From Thermoleophilia bacterium (lineage in GTDB: Bacteria > Actinomycetota > Thermoleophilia > Miltoncostaeales > Miltoncostaeaceae), in contig JAOTZF010000142.1 in assembly GCA_029861485.1 (NCBI GenBank), positions 1 through 5,086 on the forward strand: DNA of 5,086 nt, in the 5' to 3' direction. Every line of letters starts with the position of its first letter. Positions within the stretch are counted from its first letter, which is position 1. Shown here piece by piece: positions 1 through 4,945 of the stretch. A program made the position numbers and the translations under genes. Below the pieces are notes generated by a model. The model saw only the letters and a list, made by a program, of their open reading frames with translations, had not been told where the DNA came from and made no database searches.

Positions 1-210
1 ACCGACCTCGGAATGGACGTCGACAAATGGGACGAGGATCTTCAGAACGGATCCGAGGCGACCTTCAACGAGTGGCAGCGCGCGGCCCAGGCGGCCGGCA
101 TAGCCGCCACGCCGACCTTCGTGGTCCGCGGGCCAGGAGGTGAGCAGCAGGTCGCATCGGCGGATGCCGACGCGGTCACCGCTGCGATCGCCGCCGTCTC
201 GGAGAGCTAG
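1..210 (+). CDS. DsbA-family thioredoxin-fold protein, C-terminal fragment (5' truncated by window)
   Basis: Only the last 69 residues are in the window; the reading frame is open from base 1 and stops with TAG. The segment GIAATPTFVV, with T-P-T at visible residues 37-39, matches the cis-proline loop of thioredoxin-fold DsbA-like oxidoreductases, and the helix before it (FNEWQRAAQAAGI) fits the usual position of that loop. The final stretch, ADADAVTAAIAAV, resembles the terminal helix of these proteins. In the family this loop faces the CxxC active site, which would lie upstream and cannot be seen, so redox activity and export to the cell envelope are inferred only. The gene converges with the DUF6941 gene, 16 bases away. 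The family assignment is fairly safe, but whether it acts as a disulfide oxidase, an isomerase or a cytosolic FrnE-like protein cannot be decided from this part. Confidence 0.75.
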   Translation, partial: TDLGMDVDKWDEDLQNGSEATFNEWQRAAQAAGIAATPTFVVRGPGGEQQVASADADAVTAAIAAVSES

Positions 211-220
211 TGGCCCAAGG

Positions 221-260
221 GGCGGCTCACCCGGCCTGCTGCTGAGGCCGGTGAGCCGCC
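221..260. terminator. Strong GC hairpin between convergent genes, candidate bidirectional terminator
   Basis: Bases 221-237 pair with 245-260: GGCGGCTCACC and GGCCT on the left are answered by AGGCC and GGTGAGCCGCC on the right, with a single bulged C and a 7-base loop (GCTGCTG). It begins 11 bases after the stop of the DsbA-like gene and includes the last codons and stop of the converging minus-strand gene. No run of T follows on either strand, so it is not a canonical intrinsic terminator, but its position and length suggest it ends or protects the 3' ends of both transcripts. Confidence 0.6.
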
Positions 261-643
261 TCCAGGCGCACCGACCGGGCGATCGTGTCGCCCACCTTGA
301 CCTCGATGCTGTAGCTCCCTGGCGCCGGTAGCTGCACTTGCTGCATTGGTATCGCGAGCGGAATCGGTACCTCGCCCGCAGCGTCGGCGCCCTCGGGGGC
401 GTTGACGCCGAAATCGAGGTTGAACGAGCCGAGCTCCTCACCGTCCGGCCCCTGGACCAGCAGGTTGATGCCCTGCGGGCTTTCCGCCTCGTCGGAGCCG
501 ATCAGCACTCGCAGGGCGAGCGTTGCGTTGATCGCTGCCGGGAATTGCTCGACCCAGATCCGGGTAATGCCTCCGCCGAGGATGTGAAGTAGCCCTTCGC
601 GGATGGATACCGCGTCGCAGAGCAGCGCCGTATCGACCTTCAT
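227..643 (-). CDS. DUF6941-type small protein of unknown function
   Basis: This is a 138-residue protein beginning MKVDTALLCDAVSIREGLLH followed by ILGGGITRIW. That opening pattern (lead strand, 'CDAV..REGLLHILGGGITR') is what I recall of the DUF6941 family, common in actinobacteria and without a known function. The rest alternates hydrophobic residues with phrases such as 'LLVQGPDGEELGSF' and 'PAPGSYSIEVKVGDTIARSV', suggesting a compact all-beta sandwich. There is no signal peptide or membrane segment, so a cytosolic location is likely. The start is firm: ATG is preceded at a 7-base gap by a perfect AGGAGG, and it overlaps the stop of the upstream thioesterase gene as ATGA, so the two are surely co-transcribed and probably translationally coupled. 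A role next to an acyl-CoA thioesterase is possible but not shown. The family name is from memory; that the ORF is a real gene is much surer. Confidence 0.85.
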   Translation of the reverse strand: MKVDTALLCDAVSIREGLLHILGGGITRIWVEQFPAAINATLALRVLIGSDEAESPQGINLLVQGPDGEELGSFNLDFGVNAPEGADAAGEVPIPLAIPMQQVQLPAPGSYSIEVKVGDTIARSVRLEAAHRPQQQAG

Positions 644-1083
644 GCTGTTGCCTCCTGTTCAGCCGGAGCGAGATCCTGGCTGATGACGCACATACCCTCT
701 CCCTCCGCGGCCAGAGTGCCGTCGGCGAAGCGGATTTCCACCGTGGCCCGGTAACCCCGCGAGCCGGCCCGCGTGAGTCGGCTGCGCAGGCTCAGCTCGG
801 CGTCCATCGGAATGTGAGCGCGCAAGCTGTAGCTGACCTTGGCGGTCATTCCCCAGAGATCCTGCGCCGCACCGGCGTACACCAGCATCTCGTCCACGAG
901 CAAGCCGACGAGGCCGCCATGGAAGCGCTCGGGATACCCCTCATGGGTCGGACGCGGGGTATAGCTGGCCACCGCCTCGTCCCCTTCGCGGTAGACGACC
1001 AGATGGAGGCCGTCGGGGTTGTTCGGTCCGCACACGAAGCAGTGCGGAAACTGCTCGGGGTTCAGCACGTGAAGCTCGCTCAC
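640..1083 (-). CDS. PaaI-like hotdog-fold thioesterase
   Basis: The 147-residue protein fits the hotdog thioesterase superfamily (4HBT/PaaI type), which hydrolyses acyl-CoA or related thioesters in the cytosol. It opens with an HCFVCGPNNPDGL segment (residues 14-26, with a CxxC pair), common at the start of this subgroup. The family core follows as FHGGLVGLLVDEML, with HGG at 55-57 and the acidic pair D64-E65 on the central helix, the expected catalytic region. The remaining strands (KVSYSLRAHIP, YRATVEIRFADGTLAAEGEG) complete one hotdog domain of usual length. I chose the GTG at 1083 because homology begins just after it. The frame stays open up to 1395, but that extension is Arg/Ser-rich low-complexity sequence opposite the alkyltransferase gene and is not family-like. 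A second GTG five codons inside is the alternative start. The gene is first of a two-gene unit with the DUF6941-type gene and diverges from the alkyltransferase. The natural substrate cannot be inferred. Confidence 0.85.
   Translation of the reverse strand: MSELHVLNPEQFPHCFVCGPNNPDGLHLVVYREGDEAVASYTPRPTHEGYPERFHGGLVGLLVDEMLVYAGAAQDLWGMTAKVSYSLRAHIPMDAELSLRSRLTRAGSRGYRATVEIRFADGTLAAEGEGMCVISQDLAPAEQEATA
651..656 (-). promoter_or_regulatory. Ribosome binding site of the DUF6941-type gene
   Basis: The minus strand reads AGGAGG here, a perfect Shine-Dalgarno core 7 bases before the ATG ending at 641. It lies inside the last codons of the thioesterase gene and fixes the start of the downstream gene. 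Confidence 0.85.
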
Positions 1084-1129
1084 GACGCGTAGTTTGCCGA
1101 TCGGGTGGGACGCGTGCGAGCCTACGACC

Positions 1130-1624
1130 GTGCCCGAAGCCTCGTATGCCCTCGCCGACACGGCCCATGGTCCGTGGTGGTTCGCGTGGACCGACGCGGG
1201 TGTCTTTGCCACGGCGGAAGGGGATTTGCCCGAGGGCGATTTCCTCGATCGCTTGGCCGCCCTCGGGCTCTCGGGCCCGCTCCGCGCCGACGGCGCGCGG
1301 CGACCGGACGTCGTCGACCTCAGCCGGGTGAGCGGAGCATTCCGTCGCCAGGCGCTGGAGGCCTGCAGCCGCATTCCTCGTGGTGAGGTGCGCACCTACG
1401 GTGAGCTCGCCGCCGAATGCGGGCGGCCCCGCGCGGCGCGAGCGGTCGGATCGGCGATGGCACAGAACCCCGTACCCGGCCCGGTGCCGTGCCACCGGGT
1501 CGTGCGCGCGGACGGTCGGCTGGGGGAATACGGCGCGGGCGGAAGCGCCCGCAAACAGGCGATGCTGATACGAGAAGGGGTGGCTGTGAACGACGGCCGC
1601 ATGGCGACTGGGAGTACTGAATGA
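1130..1624 (+). CDS. Methylated-DNA--protein-cysteine S-methyltransferase (O6-alkylguanine-DNA alkyltransferase)
   Basis: This enzyme removes alkyl groups from O6 of guanine by transferring them irreversibly to its own cysteine. From the GTG start the protein has 164 residues, the usual size of single-domain Ogt/MGMT proteins. The diverged N-terminal domain (residues 1-65) begins 'PEASYALADTAHGPWWFAW'. The DNA-binding domain follows with IPRGEVRTYGELA (83-94; Tyr90 is the equivalent of human Tyr114), the recognition helix and arginine finger in RAARAVGSAMAQNPVP (Arg104, Asn113), then the active-site motif PCHRVV with acceptor Cys121 and His122, and a closing helix with MLIREGV. All key residues are present, so activity is likely. 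An in-frame TTG at 1094 would add 12 residues (IGWDACEPTT) unlike the family, so GTG 1130 is preferred, although no clear Shine-Dalgarno precedes either. The stop overlaps the next gene's ATG as ATGA. No LexA box or Ada-type site was seen upstream. Whether to name it ogt or MGMT cannot be settled here. Confidence 0.93.
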   Translation: MPEASYALADTAHGPWWFAWTDAGVFATAEGDLPEGDFLDRLAALGLSGPLRADGARRPDVVDLSRVSGAFRRQALEACSRIPRGEVRTYGELAAECGRPRAARAVGSAMAQNPVPGPVPCHRVVRADGRLGEYGAGGSARKQAMLIREGVAVNDGRMATGSTE

Positions 1625-2430
1625 CCGACGGACTCGATCTCTCCTCCGGCCGAGCCGGCCAGGTGCTGGTGTTGACCAAGCCGCTCGGCACCGGCTTGAT
1701 CGAAGCGGCAGACGCCGCAGGGGCGGGCGGCGATCTCACGGCCGAGGGCGAGGCGATGCAGCAGATGGACAACGCGCCCGCTGCCGCCTGCGCCGCGAGC
1801 CACGGCATCACCTGCGGCGTGCAGGTCGGGGCGGAGGGGCTGCTTCACGCTCTCAAGCAGATCGTCGATGCAAGCGAGCTCGGAGCCGCCGTGCGGGTCG
1901 ACCGCGTGCCCGTCATCGCCGGGGTGCTCCCGATCGCCGACGGTCCCCACGAGCCGCCGGAGCTGGCCGACAATCGCGCATGGGCCGAGGACGCGGTCGA
2001 GTTCCACCACCTGGTCACGGCGGCCGCCCGAACGGTTCTGCTGTCTCCCGAGCGCAACGGAGGGCTTCTGCTCGCCGTGGATCGCGACGGCTTCATGCCC
2101 TTCTTGGAGGAGGTCAGCGCAGGAGGCGGCGCGGCGGTGGCGGTGGGTCGGCTCATCGAGGAGCCGGTTGGCGGCGTCGGCGTCGTCTCCCCGGGAGACC
2201 GCCTCGGTGTGACCGGTGGCGGCAGCCGGACGGCCAAGCGACGCGACGCACCGGACCCCGGTCAGGCGCCGCCTCCCGGAATGCCACCACCCGGGATGCC
2301 GCCGGGAGGAATCCCGCCCGGCGCGATGCCGCCGGGAGCGATCCCGCCCGGAATGGTCCCGCCGGCGTCCCCTCCGCCCGGCAGCGCCCCTCCGGAGGGG
2401 CCACCGAAAGAGCCCTCACCAGAGGAGTAA
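1621..2430 (+). CDS. SelD-like protein: C-terminal AIR-synthase-type domain only, with Pro/Gly-rich tail
   Basis: Residues 11-200 resemble the C-terminal half of selenophosphate synthase. 'AGQVLVLTKPLGTGLIEAA' (12-30) is the hallmark junction phrase of SelD, and 'ARTVLLSPERNGGLLLAVD' (137-153) matches the 'L..DPQTSGGLLVAV' region. The N-terminal half, which holds the catalytic Cys/Sec, the Lys and the Asp residues for ATP and metal, is absent. The signature TDVTGFGLLGH is reduced to 'TCGVQVGAEGLLHA' (64-77), and the DPxTSGG box has become SPERNGG, so selenophosphate synthesis seems very unlikely. Residues 217-269 form a Pro/Gly-rich tail of roughly five-residue PPxxx units ending in an acidic PSPEE. 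The start is supported by GGGAG six bases upstream and by the ATGA overlap with the alkyltransferase, so the pair is probably translationally coupled. It could be a domesticated regulatory or binding protein, or a decayed gene; the clean 269-codon frame argues against recent decay. Confidence 0.75.
   Translation: MTDGLDLSSGRAGQVLVLTKPLGTGLIEAADAAGAGGDLTAEGEAMQQMDNAPAAACAASHGITCGVQVGAEGLLHALKQIVDASELGAAVRVDRVPVIAGVLPIADGPHEPPELADNRAWAEDAVEFHHLVTAAARTVLLSPERNGGLLLAVDRDGFMPFLEEVSAGGGAAVAVGRLIEEPVGGVGVVSPGDRLGVTGGGSRTAKRRDAPDPGQAPPPGMPPPGMPPGGIPPGAMPPGAIPPGMVPPASPPPGSAPPEGPPKEPSPEE
2269..2430 (+). repeat. Pro/Gly-rich low-complexity tail with 15-base period; two 30-base tandem copies inside
   Basis: The encoded tail reads as successive units PPPGM, PPPGM, PPGGI, PPGAM, PPGAI, PPGMV, PPASP, PPGSA. 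In the DNA, 2295-2324 and 2325-2354 are 30-base tandem copies matching at 25 of 30 positions by eye; both start GATGCCGCCGGGAG and share ATCCCGCCCGG. Such tracts grow and shrink by slippage. The protein would be an extended polyproline-like arm rather than a folded domain. Confidence 0.8.
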
Positions 2431-2449
2431 TCGTCCCTGACCGTCGTGC

Positions 2450-2455
2450 TACCGT
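2450..2455 (+). promoter_or_regulatory. Candidate -10 element for secG (possible leaderless start)
   Basis: TACCGT fits the actinobacterial TAnnnT -10 pattern and ends 7 bases before the GTG of secG, so transcription would begin at or next to the start codon. No good -35 lies 16-18 bases upstream, and no Shine-Dalgarno sits close to the GTG. The AGGAG at the end of the previous gene is more than 30 bases away. The same hexamer occurs before the small membrane ORF at 4516. Confidence 0.35.
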
Positions 2456-2462
2456 GCCCGGC

Positions 2463-2696
2463 GTGATCGATATCGCTCTCATCGTCCTCCACTCGATCTT
2501 CAGCGTCACGCTGATCTTCGCGGTGCTCCTTCACAGCGGCCGCGACGCAGGCCTCTCCGGCGCATTCGGCGTCGGTGGCGGATCGAGCGCCTACGGCGGA
2601 TCCAGCGCCGTGGTGGAGAAGAACCTCGACCGCATCACTGTCGTGATCGCGGTGCTCTTCTTCTGCACCACGATCGCCCTCTCTCTTCGAATTTAG
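2463..2696 (+). CDS. secG: Preprotein translocase subunit SecG
   Basis: SecG is the small membrane subunit that assists SecYE and SecA in protein export across the cytoplasmic membrane. The 77-residue protein has the standard layout: membrane helix 1 at about 3-24 (IALIVLHSIFSVTLIFAVLL), a Ser/Gly-rich loop 'SGRDAGLSGAFG...GGSSA' at 25-49 matching the SecG signature, a short 'VVEKNLDRIT' segment, and helix 2 at about 59-75. Length and motif order are normal. The start is GTG at 2463; another GTG at 2454 would add three residues and lies inside the candidate -10 hexamer, so the inner one is preferred. It follows the SelD-like gene by 32 bases and may partly share its transcript. Its TAG overlaps the TAA of the convergent solute-binding protein gene. 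Confidence 0.93.
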   Translation: MIDIALIVLHSIFSVTLIFAVLLHSGRDAGLSGAFGVGGGSSAYGGSSAVVEKNLDRITVVIAVLFFCTTIALSLRI

Positions 2697-4432
2697 GGCA
2701 CCTCGGCGGCCGGCTCGTCGGTGACATGCCAGCCACCCGCTGCGGCGAAGCTCGTCACGGGGGTCGGATTGACGGTGATCCCGTTGAGGGTGGTCCGCGT
2801 CGCGACGACCTCAGGCCACTGATAGAGGGGTAGCAGCACGAGGGCGTCGGCAAGGAGGCGCTGCACATCCTTGATCGCGCGGGCCCGCTTGCGCCGATCG
2901 AGCTCCTCGGCGGTTACGTCGAGCAGTCGGTCAAGCTCCGCATCGGAGAAGCGCGAGATGTTCGCGCCGCGAAAGCCGTTGGAGTCGTCGGGAATCGACC
3001 CTCTCCCGAACTGCGCCCGGAAATTCGGCTCGGGCGTGGCGTCGACGGCGACCGCGGCGACCTGGAAGTCCCCCCGCACCAGCTGGCGCTGGAGGCGCTC
3101 GACGAGGCGCACGTCGACGCGGATGCCGGCCTCGGCCAGCTGCTCCTTGATCGTCTCCAGATAGACCTCTCGCACTGGGTTCCCCGGAGCGGCCACGATG
3201 TCGATGACGAGCTCCTCGCCGAGGGTCTCGTAGAAGCCGGCCGAGTTCTTCGAGTAGCCCGACGCCGCCATGAGCTCCTCCACCCGACTCGGGTCGGGAT
3301 CGTAGGAGTCCCAGGCCGGTACGAAGAACGCCTGCTGCTCGGTGGGCACAAAGCCCTGGAGGGGAGCCGGCGAGCCGGGAAAGTCTTGGAGCAGCGCATC
3401 TCTGTCGATCGCCAACGCCAGCGCGCGTCGCACGTTGCCGTCACCGATCACCGGGTCCTTGATGTTGAAGTGCAGGCGCTCCAGGGTCGCGCCCGGGGTG
3501 GCGAGCACCGCGGCGTCGCGTGGCGTCTCGAGCTCTCGCGCGCGCGAGAAGTCGCGAAGGTTCACCAGGTCTGCGCGCCGCGTGACGAAATCGCGAGCGG
3601 CCGCCTCGCCGTCGGCGCGAAAGCGATGCACGATGCGCCTCACGAACGGGCCGGGATCGGTGGTGTTCCAGTAGTTCGGATTCCTCGTGAGCACCAACGA
3701 CACGCCCGGTCGGTAGGTCTCGACGACGTAGGGGCCGGTGCCGAGCGGAGGATCGTCGTTCCACACGGCGTTCAGGTTCTTCTCCTCTAGGGCATGCGCG
3801 GGCAGCAGCACGCCGCGGCCCTTGCCGGACGCTGAGAACAGCTCACGCCACGCGGCGTAAGGCCTCCGGAACTCGATCTCGACCTGGCGTGGAGAGGGCA
3901 CTCGCACGTCGGAGATCGCGCTCCAGCCCGCGCGGGAGGCGACGCGGTTGTCGGGATCGATCATGGCCTGCCACGTGAAGCGGACGTCCTCTCCGCTGAC
4001 CGGGGTCCCGTCCGACCACGCGGCATCCTCCCGGAGCGAGAACCTCACCGTGAACGGATCGCGAGTCACTCCACCGCCGCTCTCGCTTGGAACCTCCTCG
4101 GCGAGTTCGGCGACGTAGGTGTAGTCCGGCTGCATGCTCAGCAGGTTCTCGCCGGTGACAGGAGCCATGAGACGGCGCACCAATCGCGTGTCGCCTATCG
4201 CCAGCGCGCGGTTGAGGCTGGCCGGCGCCCCCGGATGCGAGACGGCGACCGTGCCCCCGGGTAGCGCCCCCGCATCGGGCTCGGTGACGAGCGCGGGGCT
4301 CGCCGGCGTGTCCTGGGAGTCGGACTCGGTGCTCACCACGGCCGCCGTCGTTACAACCACGACCGCCACGACGGCAAAGATGAGAAGGGGCGCGATCGGC
4401 GCCCAGATTGGGCTCAGTGGGCGACGCGTCAT
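2693..4432 (-). CDS. Family 5 extracellular solute-binding protein (peptide/nickel ABC-transporter type), membrane-anchored
   Basis: The 579-residue protein belongs to SBP_bac_5, whose members capture peptides, nickel chelates or similar ligands outside the membrane for an ABC importer. Typical motifs appear in order: 'FSLREDAAWSDGTPVSGEDVRFTW' at about 131-154, the 'PLGTGPYVVETY' strand at about 229-240, NPNYW at 251-255, and the second-lobe opening 'NVRRALALAIDRDALL'. The N-terminus has a positive cap (MTRRP) and a hydrophobic span at about 12-33, followed by a Ser/Asp/Pro-rich linker. There is no cysteine and thus no lipobox, so it is probably held by an uncleaved signal anchor or released by a signal peptidase I cut, unlike most Gram-positive binding proteins. 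No permease or ATPase gene flanks it: it converges with secG and diverges from a tiny ORF, so it looks like an orphan. Start is the ATG at 4432, preceded by a weak purine-rich stretch (GGGATGAG). The ligand cannot be predicted. Confidence 0.92.
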   Translation of the reverse strand: MTRRPLSPIWAPIAPLLIFAVVAVVVVTTAAVVSTESDSQDTPASPALVTEPDAGALPGGTVAVSHPGAPASLNRALAIGDTRLVRRLMAPVTGENLLSMQPDYTYVAELAEEVPSESGGGVTRDPFTVRFSLREDAAWSDGTPVSGEDVRFTWQAMIDPDNRVASRAGWSAISDVRVPSPRQVEIEFRRPYAAWRELFSASGKGRGVLLPAHALEEKNLNAVWNDDPPLGTGPYVVETYRPGVSLVLTRNPNYWNTTDPGPFVRRIVHRFRADGEAAARDFVTRRADLVNLRDFSRARELETPRDAAVLATPGATLERLHFNIKDPVIGDGNVRRALALAIDRDALLQDFPGSPAPLQGFVPTEQQAFFVPAWDSYDPDPSRVEELMAASGYSKNSAGFYETLGEELVIDIVAAPGNPVREVYLETIKEQLAEAGIRVDVRLVERLQRQLVRGDFQVAAVAVDATPEPNFRAQFGRGSIPDDSNGFRGANISRFSDAELDRLLDVTAEELDRRKRARAIKDVQRLLADALVLLPLYQWPEVVATRTTLNGITVNPTPVTSFAAAGGWHVTDEPAAEVP

Positions 4433-4493
4433 CTACTCATCCCGGACTCTCTCGCGGGGTACCGGGACAACCGGCCCTTCCAGGCGCCCGCCC

Positions 4494-4506
4494 CGGTATG
4501 TACCGT
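4494..4506 (+). promoter_or_regulatory. Candidate -10 (TACCGT) within an inverted repeat, divergent intergenic region
   Basis: CGGTA-TG-TACCG (4494-4505) is a perfect five-base inverted repeat, and its right half with the next T gives TACCGT at 4501-4506, a TAnnnT -10 hexamer 9 bases before the ATG at 4516. TTCCAG at 4478 would be a poor -35. A further GGTACC palindrome lies at 4458-4463. The repeat could be an operator serving both the small ORF and the divergent solute-binding protein gene; this is inference from symmetry only. Confidence 0.3.
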
Positions 4507-4515
4507 TGCGAACCG

Positions 4516-4656
4516 ATGCAGGACGCACCGTTTCTCCTCAAGTTCGCCGTCGCCCTGGCGTTCGTCATCGCGATTGGAATCGTGCTCGTCGTCGGCGCCG
4601 CCGTGCAGATCTACATTCTTGGCTGGCTGCTGGGTCTTCTCGGGAGTCTTTTCTAG
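4516..4656 (+). CDS. Small hydrophobic membrane protein of unknown function
   Basis: The ORF gives 46 residues from the ATG at 4516, or 52 from the in-frame ATG at 4498. After a short polar head (MQDAPFLLK) nearly all of it is hydrophobic: one span at about 10-30 (VALAFVIAIGIVLVVGAAV) and a second, shorter Gly/Leu-rich stretch at 31-46 ending at Phe. It would thus be a single-pass or hairpin membrane peptide. I recognise no family. No Shine-Dalgarno is visible, but a TACCGT hexamer just upstream would allow a nearly leaderless message. It diverges from the solute-binding protein gene, and a weak hairpin follows its stop. The frame extends upstream to 4408 into the binding-protein gene, but that part (Gly/Ser/Pro-rich) is not protein-like and overlaps the other gene. 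The strong hydrophobicity in one frame favours a real gene, but short length leaves doubt. Confidence 0.55.
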   Translation: MQDAPFLLKFAVALAFVIAIGIVLVVGAAVQIYILGWLLGLLGSLF

Positions 4657-4663
4657 AGCTCCA

Positions 4664-4682
4664 GCGCCGTGCTCTCCGGCGC
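4664..4682 (+). terminator. Weak hairpin after the small membrane ORF
   Basis: GCGCCG (4664-4669) pairs with CGGCGC (4677-4682) across a 7-base loop, starting 7 bases after the ORF stop. What follows (GGCAATCATTCTCC) is only mildly T-rich, so this is a possible but poor intrinsic terminator. Confidence 0.3.
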
Positions 4683-4735
4683 GGCAATCATTCTCCATGA
4701 GCTGGCCCACACCTGCTCTCACCGCCGGCCGGACC

Positions 4736-4763
4736 ACAAAGAAGGCCCCTCAGGAGAGGGGCC
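4736..4763 (-). terminator. Intrinsic terminator of the tRNA-Leu gene
   Basis: On the minus strand GGCCCCT pairs with AGGGGCC across a six-base loop (CTCCTG) and is followed by TTCTTTGT. The stem starts 7 bases after the tRNA 3' end, exactly where a Rho-independent terminator is expected. The stem is perfect, 7 bp and nearly all G-C. Confidence 0.88.
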
Positions 4764-4770
4764 GACCGAG

Positions 4771-4856
<86 letters not shown>

Positions 4857-4867
4857 GCGGGTCGCGG

Positions 4868-4896
4868 ATGTTACCGCAGCGCGGACGAATCGACCA
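4868..4896 (-). promoter_or_regulatory. Promoter of the tRNA-Leu gene
   Basis: On the minus strand TAACAT (4873 to 4868) is a good TAnnnT -10 element, with TGGTCG (4896 to 4891) 17 bases upstream as a modest -35 (3 of 6 to TTGACA). Transcription would start around 4861-4862, about 5 bases before the mature tRNA 5' end, which is a very short leader for RNase P. Confidence 0.6.
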
Positions 4897-4936
4897 TTGC
4901 CGGGAAGGAGCCGGCGGTGCCGTCGCGAACCCGTGG

Positions 4937-4942
4937 TACTGT
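4937..4942 (+). promoter_or_regulatory. -10 element of lexA
   Basis: TACTGT fits TAnnnT and lies just before the LexA box, so the transcription start (about 4949-4950) would fall inside the operator. No convincing -35 was seen 17 bases upstream (GCGGTG). Confidence 0.5.
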
Positions 4943-4945
4943 GAG

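Noticed and set aside
1094..1129. TTG at 1094 as start of the alkyltransferase
   Set aside because: It adds 12 residues unlike the family and would leave only 10 bases to the divergent gene; the GTG at 1130 sits exactly where family N-termini begin.
1084..1395. N-terminal extension of the thioesterase frame to an upstream ATG
   Set aside because: The extension is Arg/Ser/Pro-rich with no family similarity and lies wholly opposite the alkyltransferase gene; the hotdog protein starts just after the GTG at 1083.
1621..1640. Programmed frameshift joining alkyltransferase and SelD-like protein
   Set aside because: The junction has no slippery run; a normal ATGA overlap with its own GGGAG site explains it.
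1320..2010. Long minus-strand frames opposite the alkyltransferase and SelD-like genes
   Set aside because: Their translations are Arg/Pro/Ala-rich without recognisable domains, while the + strand frame carries clear protein motifs; they are high-GC shadow frames.
2269..2400. Repeat tract as a CRISPR array or DNA-level regulatory repeat
   Set aside because: The period follows codons (15 bases, PPxxx units) and there are no unique spacers; it is protein-coding low complexity.
1980..2462. Upstream part of the secG frame as a long N-terminal domain
   Set aside because: It overlaps the SelD-like gene in another frame and is Arg/Gly-rich low complexity; SecG homology starts at the GTG at 2463.
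2262..2534. Collagen-like Gly/Pro/Ile repeat protein on the minus strand
   Set aside because: It is the reverse-strand image of the Pro/Gly tail tract of the SelD-like gene; no ribosome site or independent support.
4134..4700. Overlapping + strand frame across the start of the binding-protein gene
   Set aside because: Ser/Arg/Thr-rich translation opposite a well-supported gene, and it runs over the small hydrophobic ORF in another frame.
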